The notes under the pieces: generated by a model | Told to the model about the DNA's origin: nothing | The model's input: the letters and a program-made list of their open reading frames with translations, nothing else | Database searches by the model: none | Shown here: positions 1 through 8,848 of the stretch, one piece after another | Layout: every line of letters starts with the position of its first letter | How positions within the stretch are numbered: the first letter of the stretch is position 1 | Made by a program: the position numbers and the translations under genes | Origin: Ignavibacteriaceae bacterium | GTDB lineage: Bacteria; Bacteroidota; Ignavibacteria; Ignavibacteriales; Ignavibacteriaceae | Length of the DNA: 64,000 bases | Reading direction: 5' to 3' | Assembly: GCA_019638025.1 (NCBI GenBank) | Contig: JAHBUO010000001.1 | Span: 248,001 to 312,000 of the forward strand

Positions 1-41
1 TTTAAGGTTCAAAACAATTTATAATATCGAAGGAAAAGACA

Positions 42-1130
42 ATGGAAAATAGAATTTATAACTTTAGTGCAGGTCCTGCAATTCTTCCCGAAGCAGTATT
101 ATTAGATGCTCAAAAAGACCTTTATTCCTATAAAGGAAGCGGAATGAGCGTTATGGAAATGAGTCATCGCGGAAAAATCTTTGATGCTATTATCAAAGAT
201 GCTGAGGCTGATTTAAGAAAACTACTTGATATTACCGATGATTATGCAGTTCTCTTTTTACAAGGTGGAGCTACTCTCCAGTTTTCTATGGTTCCGATGA
301 ACTTAATGCCCCCGGCTAACAAAGCAGATTACATTCATACCGGTTCATGGGCGAAGAAAGCCGCAAAAGAAGCAAAGCGTGTTGGAACCGTTAATGTTGC
401 CGCTTCTACCGAATCAGAAAACTTTGTTAGAATTCCAAAGCAATCAGAATTAAAGCTTGATAGCGAAGCATCTTATGTCCATTTCACTTCTAATAATACT
501 ATTTACGGAACTCAATGGAGAAACGAACCTGAAGTTGGTAATGTTCCTTTAGTGTGTGATGCTTCTTCAGATTTTCTTCATAAAAAAATTGATATTAAAA
601 AATATGCACTGATTTATGCAGGGGCTCAAAAAAATATTGGACCCGCCGGTGTAACCGTCGTTATCATCAGAAAAGATTTACTAGAGAGATCATCCGATTC
701 ACTTCATACTTATATGAATTATAAAATTCATGTCGAAAATGATTCGATGTACAACACTCCGACAACATTTGGTATTTATATTGCCGGATTAGTCTTCAAA
801 TGGTTATTAAATATGGGTGGGCTCGATGAAATGTATAAGCTTAATGTCGAAAAAGCCGGAATATTATATAATGCGATTGATTCAAGCAATGGTTATTATC
901 GCGGTACAACTGCAGTCGAAGACAGATCGCTAATGAACGTTACTTACCGACTCCCAAATGAAGAATTGGAGAAAAAGTTTATAGATGAGGCTAAGAAAAA
1001 GGGCTTTGACGGTTTGAAGGGACATCGCTCGGTAGGCGGAATTAGAGCTTCTATTTACAATGCCTTCCCAAAGAAAGGCGTTGAAGAACTCGTTAAGTTC
1101 ATGGAAGAATTTAGAGCTAATAATCAGTAA
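42..1130 (+). CDS. serC: Phosphoserine aminotransferase
   Basis: This is a class V PLP-dependent aminotransferase that converts 3-phosphohydroxypyruvate and glutamate to phosphoserine in serine synthesis; the family also serves pyridoxal phosphate synthesis. The 362 residues match the usual family length. The N-terminus has the typical NFSAGPA segment, and AGAQKNIGPAG holds the PLP lysine at about residue 197. The C-terminus carries the conserved GHRSVGGIRASIYNA stretch. The start has a good aagga ribosome-binding site at 30-34. A hairpin terminator follows the gene, so it is probably transcribed separately from the downstream lipoprotein gene. No serA is visible in the window. Confidence 0.96.
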   Translation: MENRIYNFSAGPAILPEAVLLDAQKDLYSYKGSGMSVMEMSHRGKIFDAIIKDAEADLRKLLDITDDYAVLFLQGGATLQFSMVPMNLMPPANKADYIHTGSWAKKAAKEAKRVGTVNVAASTESENFVRIPKQSELKLDSEASYVHFTSNNTIYGTQWRNEPEVGNVPLVCDASSDFLHKKIDIKKYALIYAGAQKNIGPAGVTVVIIRKDLLERSSDSLHTYMNYKIHVENDSMYNTPTTFGIYIAGLVFKWLLNMGGLDEMYKLNVEKAGILYNAIDSSNGYYRGTTAVEDRSLMNVTYRLPNEELEKKFIDEAKKKGFDGLKGHRSVGGIRASIYNAFPKKGVEELVKFMEEFRANNQ

Positions 1131-1151
1131 AAATTGTTTTATATTTCATAT

Positions 1152-1184
1152 GCGTCTTCCGGAAATTTCGGTAGACGCTTTTTT
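1152..1184 (+). terminator. Rho-independent terminator after serC
   Basis: Ten-base arms, gcgtcttccg and cggtagacgc, pair with one mismatch and are followed directly by six Ts. The hairpin lies 21 bp after the serC stop and before the lipoprotein gene. Confidence 0.8.
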
Positions 1185-1208
1185 ATATCAAATTCAAATT
1201 GGTGAACT

Positions 1209-1652
1209 ATGAAAAAGTTTAACATTTTATTCTCAATCGTAATTTTTACTTCACTCTTTTTAGTCTCTTGTGGCGATAAAAATGAACCTTTGAATTTCGA
1301 AGCATTCAGTATGGAAGTATTTGCTTACGACCTCGGTGATGGATATGAAATCAATGCTTCGGTAAGGGCTAAAGGATTTGTTCAAAAGGAAGAATCCGGA
1401 AATCATTCGACAAAAGTTAGTTTTGTTGTCGATTTAGTTAAACCCGATGGAACTAAAATATCAAACATCGCAAATGGTATTCAAGAAAAAAATCAAACTG
1501 AAAAGTTTATCGATATTCCGGTTGAAGCACAGTTTGAACTTGATACTACTTACGCCGCAGGCAACTATAAGTTAATTCTTAATTTGAAAGATGAAGTCGG
1601 TAAACAAACCGTGGCTATCGAAAAAGATTTTTCAATTGACGGCGAAGACTAA
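1209..1652 (+). CDS. Small predicted lipoprotein, function unknown
   Basis: This 147-residue protein has a lipoprotein signal peptide: a Lys-Lys start, a hydrophobic stretch, and the lipobox LVSC with the cysteine at residue 21. The mature part is acidic and predicted to be mostly beta-strand, possibly a single immunoglobulin-like fold judging from its alternating pattern; no family is recognised. It lies between serC and alaS, 29 bp before alaS, and could be transcribed with alaS. The sequence shows envelope anchoring but gives no clue to a ligand or enzymatic role. Confidence 0.75.
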   Translation: MKKFNILFSIVIFTSLFLVSCGDKNEPLNFEAFSMEVFAYDLGDGYEINASVRAKGFVQKEESGNHSTKVSFVVDLVKPDGTKISNIANGIQEKNQTEKFIDIPVEAQFELDTTYAAGNYKLILNLKDEVGKQTVAIEKDFSIDGED

Positions 1653-1681
1653 TTAGATATTCTCAAATATTCAGGTAAATA

Positions 1682-4270
1682 ATGACATCTCAAGAAATCA
1701 GACAACAGTTTTTAGATTTTTTTAAAAGCAAAGAACACAAAATAGTTCAAAGTGCTCCCGTAGTTCCTTACGATGACCCAACTCTTCTTTTTACAAATGC
1801 AGGGATGAATCAATTTAAGGATGTTTTCCTTGGAACAGGGACTCGTGAGTACAAGCGCGCTGCCGATACCCAAAAATGCATTAGAGTAAGCGGAAAGCAT
1901 AACGACCTCGAAGAAGTTGGGCATGATACGTATCATCATACTTTATTTGAAATGCTTGGGAACTGGTCTTTCGGTGACTATTATAAATCTGAAGCAATAG
2001 AATGGGCATGGGAATTACTCACAAATGTATGGAAACTTCCCAAAGAAAGATTGTGGGCAACCGTATACAGAACCGATGATGAAGCATTGGAATTATGGAA
2101 AACCAAAACGGATATCAATCCAAACCACATTCTGAAGTTTGATGAAAAAGATAATTTTTGGGAAATGGGAGAAACAGGTCCTTGCGGTCCATGTTCTGAA
2201 ATTCATATTAACCTAACCGATGATTTAGAAAATCCAAGTTATGTAAATGCAGGAACGCCTGAGTGTATTGAAATCTGGAATTTAGTATTTATTCAATATA
2301 ACAGAGATGAAAAGGGAAAACTTCACGAATTACCGGCAAAACATGTTGACACCGGAATGGGCTTTGAGCGTGTATGTGCAGTGCTTCAAGGAAAAAATTC
2401 TAATTATGATACCGATGTCTTTATGCCTTTGATTAATAAGGTTTCTGAAATATCGAAAATCGGATATGAAAAAGAAGAAGATAAAATCCCGATGCGCGTT
2501 ATTTCCGATCACATCAGAACTCTAACTTTTGCAATTGCCGATGGTGCTGTTCCAAGCAATGACGGAAGAGGATATGTTTTAAGAAGAATTTTACGTCGAG
2601 CTTCTCGATACGGGAGAAAGTTAAACTTAAGAGATCCGTTTCTTTTTCAACTTGTTGATATACTTGTTGAGACCATGGGGTCGGTTTTTCCGGAAATCGT
2701 TGAAAAACAAGATTATGTTAAAAGAATCATAAGAGCCGAAGAAGAAAGTTTCAACAAAACTCTTGATAGAGGTATTGAGCTTTTTGAAAAAATTGTTGAA
2801 GAAGCTAAAGCAAAAAATTCTTCAACCATAAATGGTGAAGATGCATTCAAACTCTATGATACTTTTGGCTTTCCTGTTGATTTAACAAACGTAATGGCAA
2901 GAGAAATCAATTTCTCAGTGGATGAACAAAGATTCAATGAATTGATGGAGCAACAAAAAGAACAATCGCGACATGCAACTAAAGATAAATTTGCTTCGGT
3001 TCAGTTTGCCATTAATAATCTTGATAATTTTATAATTAGTGAAAATCAAACATCTTCATTCGTTGGATATGACTCATTTAAAGTTCAATCAAAAATCATC
3101 GGGTTAAAAAAAGAAAATGAAACCGGCTTACTTCTTCTAAATCAAACACCGTTTTATGTTGAAGCAGGCGGACAAATTGATGATATAGGCAAAATCGTAA
3201 TAAGCGAACAAGCTCTTCCGGTAATTGATGTAACAAAAGTTAATAACAAAACAATTCATATTGTTGATAATCAACAAGATGTACTTCTTGATTTAGGAAT
3301 GAATGTACTTGCCTCCGTTGATGAAGAACGACGCAAAGATATTATGCGCAATCATTCAGCAACTCACTATATGCACTCCGCACTTCGAAAAGTTTTAGGA
3401 ACTCATGTACAGCAAGCCGGTTCTTACGTTGGACCAGATCACCTTAGGTTTGATTTTACCCACTATGCAAAGCTCTCAGCTGAAGAATTGAAGGATATTG
3501 AAGCATTAGTAAATTATGAGCTTAGAAGAAATACTCCTCTTCAACATCATCGAGCTATTCCGTTTGAGGAAGCTAAGAAAATGGGAGCTTTAATGTTCTT
3601 TGGCGATAAGTATGGTGATTTTGTGAATGTAGTTCAATTCGGTGATTTCAGTATGGAGTTTTGTGGTGGAACTCATGTTAAAAATTCATCTGAAATTGGT
3701 CTGTTTAAAATTATCTCCGAATCATCAATATCAAGCGGAGTAAGAAGAATAGAAGCTGTTACAGGTGCCGGTGTTGAAAGATTTATTCAAGAGCAATTTG
3801 TTAAACTTCATCATTCGGAAGAAAAAATTCATGAACTTATTGAGATAAGAAAAAAACTTGAGAAAGAAATTTCCGATTTTAAGTTGAAAGAAAACTTATC
3901 TCAACTCCCCAAAATTATTGATAACCCAAAATCATTTACTGATATTTCGCTCTACATCGGAAAACTTAGCGTTTCAGATATGGATGAGTTAAAATCATTC
4001 GGAGATGAATTGCGAAACAAAATGAAGTCTGGCGTTGGATTATTAGCCTCTGAAATTGCCGGTAAAGTCGGATTGGTCTGTGTCATTTCGGATAATCTTA
4101 TTAAAGAAAAAAGTTTAAGCGCCGGAAAAATTGTAGGTGATGTAGCTAAATTATTAGGCGGCGGCGGTGGCGGAAAACCTCATCTTGCAACTGCCGGAGC
4201 AAAGGATGTTTCTAAAATATCAGAAGCATTAAATCAGTTTGAACAAATAGTAAGTAAATATTTGAATTAA
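1682..4270 (+). CDS. alaS: Alanyl-tRNA synthetase
   Basis: This class II synthetase charges tRNA-Ala and edits misacylated Ser and Gly. The 862 residues are close to the bacterial norm. The N-terminal catalytic core is clear, with FTNAGMNQFKDVFLG and GPCGPCSEIH. The editing domain has the zinc-binding HSATH motif near residue 557 and CGGTHV near residue 661. The C-terminal C-Ala (DHHA1-like) region has the GGGGGGKPHLATAGAKD glycine loop. A terminator hairpin begins 6 bp after the stop codon. Confidence 0.98.
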   Translation: MTSQEIRQQFLDFFKSKEHKIVQSAPVVPYDDPTLLFTNAGMNQFKDVFLGTGTREYKRAADTQKCIRVSGKHNDLEEVGHDTYHHTLFEMLGNWSFGDYYKSEAIEWAWELLTNVWKLPKERLWATVYRTDDEALELWKTKTDINPNHILKFDEKDNFWEMGETGPCGPCSEIHINLTDDLENPSYVNAGTPECIEIWNLVFIQYNRDEKGKLHELPAKHVDTGMGFERVCAVLQGKNSNYDTDVFMPLINKVSEISKIGYEKEEDKIPMRVISDHIRTLTFAIADGAVPSNDGRGYVLRRILRRASRYGRKLNLRDPFLFQLVDILVETMGSVFPEIVEKQDYVKRIIRAEEESFNKTLDRGIELFEKIVEEAKAKNSSTINGEDAFKLYDTFGFPVDLTNVMAREINFSVDEQRFNELMEQQKEQSRHATKDKFASVQFAINNLDNFIISENQTSSFVGYDSFKVQSKIIGLKKENETGLLLLNQTPFYVEAGGQIDDIGKIVISEQALPVIDVTKVNNKTIHIVDNQQDVLLDLGMNVLASVDEERRKDIMRNHSATHYMHSALRKVLGTHVQQAGSYVGPDHLRFDFTHYAKLSAEELKDIEALVNYELRRNTPLQHHRAIPFEEAKKMGALMFFGDKYGDFVNVVQFGDFSMEFCGGTHVKNSSEIGLFKIISESSISSGVRRIEAVTGAGVERFIQEQFVKLHHSEEKIHELIEIRKKLEKEISDFKLKENLSQLPKIIDNPKSFTDISLYIGKLSVSDMDELKSFGDELRNKMKSGVGLLASEIAGKVGLVCVISDNLIKEKSLSAGKIVGDVAKLLGGGGGGKPHLATAGAKDVSKISEALNQFEQIVSKYLN

Positions 4271-4275
4271 CGAGG

Positions 4276-4300
4276 AAGGGGAGAATTAACTCCCCTTTTA
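4276..4300 (+). terminator. Terminator hairpin after alaS, abutting the next start
   Basis: Perfect arms aaggggag and ctcccctt enclose a 6-base loop and are followed by tta and more Ts. The T-run reaches the ATG at 4306, which leaves almost no room for a leader on the downstream gene. Confidence 0.75.
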
Positions 4301-4305
4301 TTTTT

Positions 4306-5325
4306 ATGAAAGAACTTATCGAAGCAAAATGGTGGGAACCTACAAATAACGATAAAATTCTCTGCACTCTTTGTCCCCGTTATTGTACAATCGGAGAAGG
4401 TCAACACGGATTTTGTTACATCCGTCAAAACATCAACAACAAGCTTTATTCAATAGGGTATGGAAGACCCACCGGCTTTGCAATAGACCCAATCGAAAAA
4501 AAACCGCTTAATCATTTTTATCCCGGCTCAAAAATTTTATCATTTGGAACTGCAGGGTGTAATCTAGGATGTAAGTTTTGTCAAAATTGGTCGATAAGCA
4601 AAGCTAAAATTAATGATGGAAATTCCCTTGTCTATTCTGCTGAAGATGTAGTTACTCTCGCCCAAAATTATAGAGTCCCATCAATTGCATATACATATAA
4701 TGACCCAACAATATTTGGTGAATATGTTATTGACATTTCCAAAATTGCGAGAGAGGAGGGAATAAAATCGGTAATGGTAACTGCGGGATACATTGATAAA
4801 TCAGCACGTAAAGATGTTTATAAATATATTGATGCAGCAAACGTTGATTTAAAAGCTTTTTCAGAATACTTTTATCATAAACTTACATTTTCCCATTTAG
4901 AAGATATTCTTGATACTCTTTGTTGGATTAAAAATGAAACAGATATTTGGTTAGAGATTACAACATTATTAATTCCTAATGAAAATGATTCGAGTGAAGA
5001 AATAACTCAAATGATTAATTGGATTTTGCAAAATCTCGGTGATGAAGTGCCCCTTCATTTTTCAGCATTCCATCCCGATTTCAAAATGAGAAGTAAGCAA
5101 AAGACACCGGCTTCAACATTGTTAACAGCCAGAAACATAGCATTAACAGAGGGCTTAAAATATTGTTACACGGGGAATATTTACGATACCTCTAGTCAAA
5201 CTACATACTGCCCAAAGTGTAAAACCGAACTAATTGGAAGAGGTTGGCACGATGTTACTTTTAACAAAGTGATTAATGGGAAGTGTTATGAGTGCGGAGA
5301 AAAGATAAGTGGATTCTTCGAATAA
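4306..5325 (+). CDS. amrS: AmmeMemoRadiSam system radical SAM enzyme (AmrS-like)
   Basis: This radical SAM protein binds its [4Fe-4S] cluster with the CxxxCxxC motif GCNLGCKFC (Cys85, 89, 92). The N-terminal cysteine cluster CTLCPRYC...GFC (residues 20-37) and the C-terminal CPKC...CYEC pair are typical of the AmrS/PflA-like family. Known AmrS genes usually sit with Memo and AMMECR1 partners, and neither is present here. The substrate is not established from sequence. The ATG follows a U-tract directly and has no visible ribosome-binding site, but conserved residues begin soon after it, so the start is likely correct. A bidirectional terminator separates it from the convergent T9SS gene. Confidence 0.88.
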   Translation: MKELIEAKWWEPTNNDKILCTLCPRYCTIGEGQHGFCYIRQNINNKLYSIGYGRPTGFAIDPIEKKPLNHFYPGSKILSFGTAGCNLGCKFCQNWSISKAKINDGNSLVYSAEDVVTLAQNYRVPSIAYTYNDPTIFGEYVIDISKIAREEGIKSVMVTAGYIDKSARKDVYKYIDAANVDLKAFSEYFYHKLTFSHLEDILDTLCWIKNETDIWLEITTLLIPNENDSSEEITQMINWILQNLGDEVPLHFSAFHPDFKMRSKQKTPASTLLTARNIALTEGLKYCYTGNIYDTSSQTTYCPKCKTELIGRGWHDVTFNKVINGKCYECGEKISGFFE

Positions 5326-5334
5326 AAATAAAAA

Positions 5335-5357
5335 AGCCGTCACGAAGACGGCTCTTT
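5335..5357. terminator. Bidirectional terminator between convergent genes
   Basis: Perfect 7-bp arms agccgtc/gacggct are flanked by an A-run on the left and cttta on the right. The hairpin can serve the rightward radical SAM gene and the leftward T9SS gene. Confidence 0.8.
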
Positions 5358-5372
5358 AAGCTAAATTCATTT

Positions 5373-6662
5373 TTATTTCATTAAAGTCATTTTTCGAACT
5401 TGTGAAAAACTTCCTGATTCAATTTTATATAAATAAACACCTGTATTTAAGCTAGATGCATCAATATTAACAGTATGATTTCCTGCACTCATAAATCCGT
5501 TGATAATTGATTTAACTTCTTGTCCGAGCAAGTTATAAAGACTTAATTTAACATTACCTGCTTTTGCAATTGAGAAACTAACCGTAGTTGATGGGTTGAA
5601 AGGATTCGGATAATTTTGATTTAACGAATAGGTTAAGGTTTTGTTCAAATCAATTTCAACAACTTTTGAATAGCTGTAACTTCCGTCAAAGTCTAATTGT
5701 TTAAGTCTATAAGAATATTTTGAACCATTTAGATTTTGGTCTGTGTAGGTGTAATTGCTTTTTGAAGCAGTAGTTCCATTACCCTTTACAAATCCGATAT
5801 TTTCCCAATTACCGGAGACAGATTTTCTTTCAACATTAAAGCCGTTGTTATTTGTTTCTGTTGCTGTTGACCATGATAAACGAACACCGTTTTCAAAACC
5901 GACTGCACTGAAAGATGTAAATTCAACAGGGACAACTGCTGGCCAATCAGTTCTAATTTGGATACCATCTATCCAACCATAATATCTTGCTGATGAAGAA
6001 CCTTGTCTTATAGCTACTGAACCAATGCCTGCCGCATCGGCAATTGCAGCATCTGTATGGACAACATCGGCTGTTGGCTCGATACCGTTAAGAGCCGGGT
6101 TTACAAATAAACTAACTATATCATTAGAAGCACCTTCCACAAATTGATACTTCATAACTAACAAATAAGTTACATCTTTAGCATAGCTATATGGAGTCCA
6201 ATTGATTACAGTAGGGGAGGTAGAACCCAAACTAACACCAAATGATAACGCTCCCTCTGCATTTGCTCTTACAAATAGTCTTCCTCTAAAAGTAGTGCCC
6301 ATCGTTCTAGGTCCTAAATGGAAGAAATAATCTTGTGTTGTTGTTGCAGAATCAAATTTAGCCATCATAAATGCATAAACTGAACCGGTGGTAACTGAGT
6401 CAAATTGTTTACTCACATCTTCGCCTGTTGTTACAAATCGTGCTGAATTCCCAATGCCTGATAATTCGTATAATGGATATGTTAAACCAGGTTCAACAAC
6501 AGCAACACTATTGGTTCCTGCTCCACTATGAGCGGTCCATCCGTTAGCAGTAAGGAAAGAAGACGGTGCGTAATCAAAATTTTCAGTAAACAAAGTTTGT
6601 GAGAAAAGAGCCTGTGTGCCAATAAATGTGAGCACTAAAAATAGTTTTGCAATATTTTTCAT
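5373..6662 (-). CDS. Secreted T9SS type A sorting-domain protein, function unknown
   Basis: The protein has a signal peptide (MKNIAKLFLVLTFIGTQALFSQ). A predicted beta-sandwich, LamG/jelly-roll-like region covers about residues 24-240. A fibronectin-III-like module starts at VPVEFTSFSAVG and ends near RLKQLDFDGSYSYS. The last 80 residues are a type A T9SS sorting domain beginning NYPNPFNPST. The final two domains indicate export across the outer membrane and surface attachment or release. No catalytic motif is recognised, so an adhesive or binding role is only a guess. A promoter with both Bacteroidota-type boxes lies just upstream. Confidence 0.85.
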   Translation of the reverse strand: MKNIAKLFLVLTFIGTQALFSQTLFTENFDYAPSSFLTANGWTAHSGAGTNSVAVVEPGLTYPLYELSGIGNSARFVTTGEDVSKQFDSVTTGSVYAFMMAKFDSATTTQDYFFHLGPRTMGTTFRGRLFVRANAEGALSFGVSLGSTSPTVINWTPYSYAKDVTYLLVMKYQFVEGASNDIVSLFVNPALNGIEPTADVVHTDAAIADAAGIGSVAIRQGSSSARYYGWIDGIQIRTDWPAVVPVEFTSFSAVGFENGVRLSWSTATETNNNGFNVERKSVSGNWENIGFVKGNGTTASKSNYTYTDQNLNGSKYSYRLKQLDFDGSYSYSKVVEIDLNKTLTYSLNQNYPNPFNPSTTVSFSIAKAGNVKLSLYNLLGQEVKSIINGFMSAGNHTVNIDASSLNTGVYLYKIESGSFSQVRKMTLMK

Positions 6663-6693
6663 AGTAATCCTTTTGTTTTGTGATTATGTGTTT

Positions 6694-6724
6694 CAAATAT
6701 AACAACCCGGTAGTAATTTTCAAT
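6694..6724 (-). promoter_or_regulatory. Bacteroidota-type promoter for the T9SS protein gene
   Basis: Read on the minus strand: ATTG, 19 bases, then TATATTTG. This matches the consensus TTTG-N19-TAnnTTTG at nine of ten fixed positions. Transcription would start near 6687. An aaggat ribosome-binding site precedes the start at 6662. Confidence 0.6.
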
Positions 6725-6744
6725 GTTAAATTTATGTTATCCGA

Positions 6745-8061
6745 TTATCGGTTAGTCGCTTCTCTAAGCTCACCATCTTTTGTAGGAATCGGGTCTCCGT
6801 CAGGATCAAGAATTGGATAATTTAATTTTTGATCGATTTCATCTACCAATTCTTCGGTTAGGTGATGTTCTAACTCTTCAGCATCTGAATGAAGTTTTTC
6901 AACTGAAAGAATTTTCTCATGATTTAAATAACTTTCCCATAAACGATGTGAACGAATTAATTGAATTGCTTCTTTTCTTCCTTTATCACGAACATGAATA
7001 AAATCATCTTGAATATCAATTAAGCCGTCATCAGTTAGGGTTTTGATTCCTTTATCAATTTGACTTTTCGATAATCCCAACTGACTTGTCAATTCACTTA
7101 ATTTAATTTTTGCATGAATAACCTTTAAACTTTTACCGTCAATACAATTTTTATAGATAAGTTTTATTAAGTCTTGTGAAATATTTTTATCAGATATTCT
7201 TTTTCTTCTGATCGTTTTTATTAACACTCCTTGAGTCGGCGAAAAAATGAGTGTAAAAAGAAAAACCATAGTTCCAAAAACAACCATTGCGGCGCCCGAC
7301 GAAAAATTGAAATGATACGAACCAAGAAGCCCAACCAAAGCAGTAAATACTCCTATTAAAACAGAATATATTAACATTTTATGAAGTCTATCGGTCAGAA
7401 GATATGCGGTTGCCGCCGGTGTAATCAACATTGCGACAACTAAAATTACCCCCACACTTTGCAACGATGCAACTATTGTCATGGATAGTAGTGACATTAA
7501 AAAATAATGAACCATTCCCGTAGAAACCCCCATAACAGCCGCCATTGTCGGGTCGAAAGATGTAACCAACAGCTGTTTGTAAAAAAGAACTATACTGACA
7601 ATTACAACAAATGCAATAATCGCAGATAGAATTAAATCACTTCTCGAAACACCAAGGATATCGCCAAATAAATAACTTGTTAAATCGATATGAACATTCT
7701 TCATCTGGCTGACTAATAATATACCAAGTGCAAATGCCCCAGTAAAAACAACTCCAATTGATGTATCTTCTTTTATTTTTGAATTACGATTAACAAATCC
7801 AATAAGTAAAGATGTGATTATTCCGGCAGTAACAGCTCCAATGAATAATGCGGTTTGCCCTTTTCCTGCAATCATAAAACCAATAATTACTCCCGGTAAT
7901 ACTGCATGAGCAAGAGCATCACCAATTAACGACATCTTTCTAAGCATAATAAATGAGCCGACTAATCCACAAGTAATTCCAACCAGTACTGATGCGGCTA
8001 TTGCGCGCTGCATAAATTCATACTGAACCGGTTCTATAAATATTTTAACTAAAAAATCCAT
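6745..8061 (-). CDS. Metal ABC transporter permease fused to a DtxR-like regulator domain
   Basis: Residues 1 to about 285 form an ABC-3 (ZnuB/MntB/TroC) permease with eight or more hydrophobic segments, including the family stretch LIGDALAHAVLPGV. Residues from about 295 form a cytoplasmic winged-helix region followed by a DtxR/MntR-type dimerisation and metal-binding region. This region keeps the LHSDAEELEHH metal-ligand helix and the DPDGDPIPTKDG tail, closely resembling the separate regulator gene in the same operon. The cytoplasmic tail could sense intracellular metal and gate transport, or bind DNA at the membrane; neither is shown. Last gene of the operon, 8 bp from the ATPase gene. 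Confidence 0.93.
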   Translation of the reverse strand: MDFLVKIFIEPVQYEFMQRAIAASVLVGITCGLVGSFIMLRKMSLIGDALAHAVLPGVIIGFMIAGKGQTALFIGAVTAGIITSLLIGFVNRNSKIKEDTSIGVVFTGAFALGILLVSQMKNVHIDLTSYLFGDILGVSRSDLILSAIIAFVVIVSIVLFYKQLLVTSFDPTMAAVMGVSTGMVHYFLMSLLSMTIVASLQSVGVILVVAMLITPAATAYLLTDRLHKMLIYSVLIGVFTALVGLLGSYHFNFSSGAAMVVFGTMVFLFTLIFSPTQGVLIKTIRRKRISDKNISQDLIKLIYKNCIDGKSLKVIHAKIKLSELTSQLGLSKSQIDKGIKTLTDDGLIDIQDDFIHVRDKGRKEAIQLIRSHRLWESYLNHEKILSVEKLHSDAEELEHHLTEELVDEIDQKLNYPILDPDGDPIPTKDGELREATNR

Positions 8062-8069
8062 TTATTGCC

Positions 8070-8843
8070 TCAGTGGAGTTTTGCGTTTTCGATTTGTAAA
8101 TCTTCAGACTTTTGAAGAATTGTTAATCTACCGCCATAAGTTTTATCAAGATATTCGTTTTTAAAGACATCGGAAGTTTTACCGAAAGCTATTAATCTTT
8201 GATTCAACATTACTAAATAGTCGAAGTACTGATTTACTTTCCCCAAATCATGATGAACAACAAGAATAGTTTTTCCGTTATCGCGTAGTTTTTTTAATAG
8301 TGATATAATAGTGCTTTCAGTTGCTGCATCAACTCCCACGAATGGTTCATCGAGTAAAAGAATTTCGGATTCCTGCGCAAGAGCCCGCGCTAAAAATACT
8401 CGCTGCTGCTGACCGCCGGACAAAGCTCTTATTTGTCGATTTGCAAATTTTTCCATTTCAACTTTTTTAAGAGCTTCTTCTACAATTTTCTTATCGTGCT
8501 CTGTTGGTCTTTGGAAAAATTTCAAATGTGGGTATCGCCCCATCATTACAACGTCAGAAACAACAACGGGAAAATCCCAATCGAGAGATTCTTTCTGCGG
8601 AATGTATGAGATTGATGAAATACTTTGCTTAATCGGTCTGTTAAAAACTTTTATTAATCCGCTATCAGTTGGTAGAAGTCCTAAGAATCCTTTTAACAAA
8701 GAAGATTTTCCTGCACCATTCGGACCAATAATACCAACGAGTGAGCCTTGCGGTATTTTTAAATCAATACTTTTAACAGCAGGTTTTTTATTGTATGTAA
8801 CCGTAAGATTATTTACTTCGATTGCAAAATTATTACTGCTCAT
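8070..8843 (-). CDS. Metal ABC transporter ATP-binding protein
   Basis: This ATPase subunit powers uptake of Mn, Zn or Fe with the neighbouring permease and binding protein. The 257 residues contain the Walker A motif GPNGAGKSS, Q-loop IPQKES, signature LSGGQQQRVFLARAL, Walker B EILLLDEPF and switch histidine VVHHD. It resembles ZnuC/MntB/TroB ATPases. It is 5 bp from the binding-protein gene and 8 bp from the permease gene, so the set is one transcription unit. Confidence 0.95.
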   Translation of the reverse strand: MSSNNFAIEVNNLTVTYNKKPAVKSIDLKIPQGSLVGIIGPNGAGKSSLLKGFLGLLPTDSGLIKVFNRPIKQSISSISYIPQKESLDWDFPVVVSDVVMMGRYPHLKFFQRPTEHDKKIVEEALKKVEMEKFANRQIRALSGGQQQRVFLARALAQESEILLLDEPFVGVDAATESTIISLLKKLRDNGKTILVVHHDLGKVNQYFDYLVMLNQRLIAFGKTSDVFKNEYLDKTYGGRLTILQKSEDLQIENAKLH

Positions 8844-8848
8844 AACTA

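Noticed and set aside
5242..5256. TGGCAC resembling a sigma-54 -24 box
   Set aside because: The matching TTGC element is absent at the proper spacing and it is within a gene.
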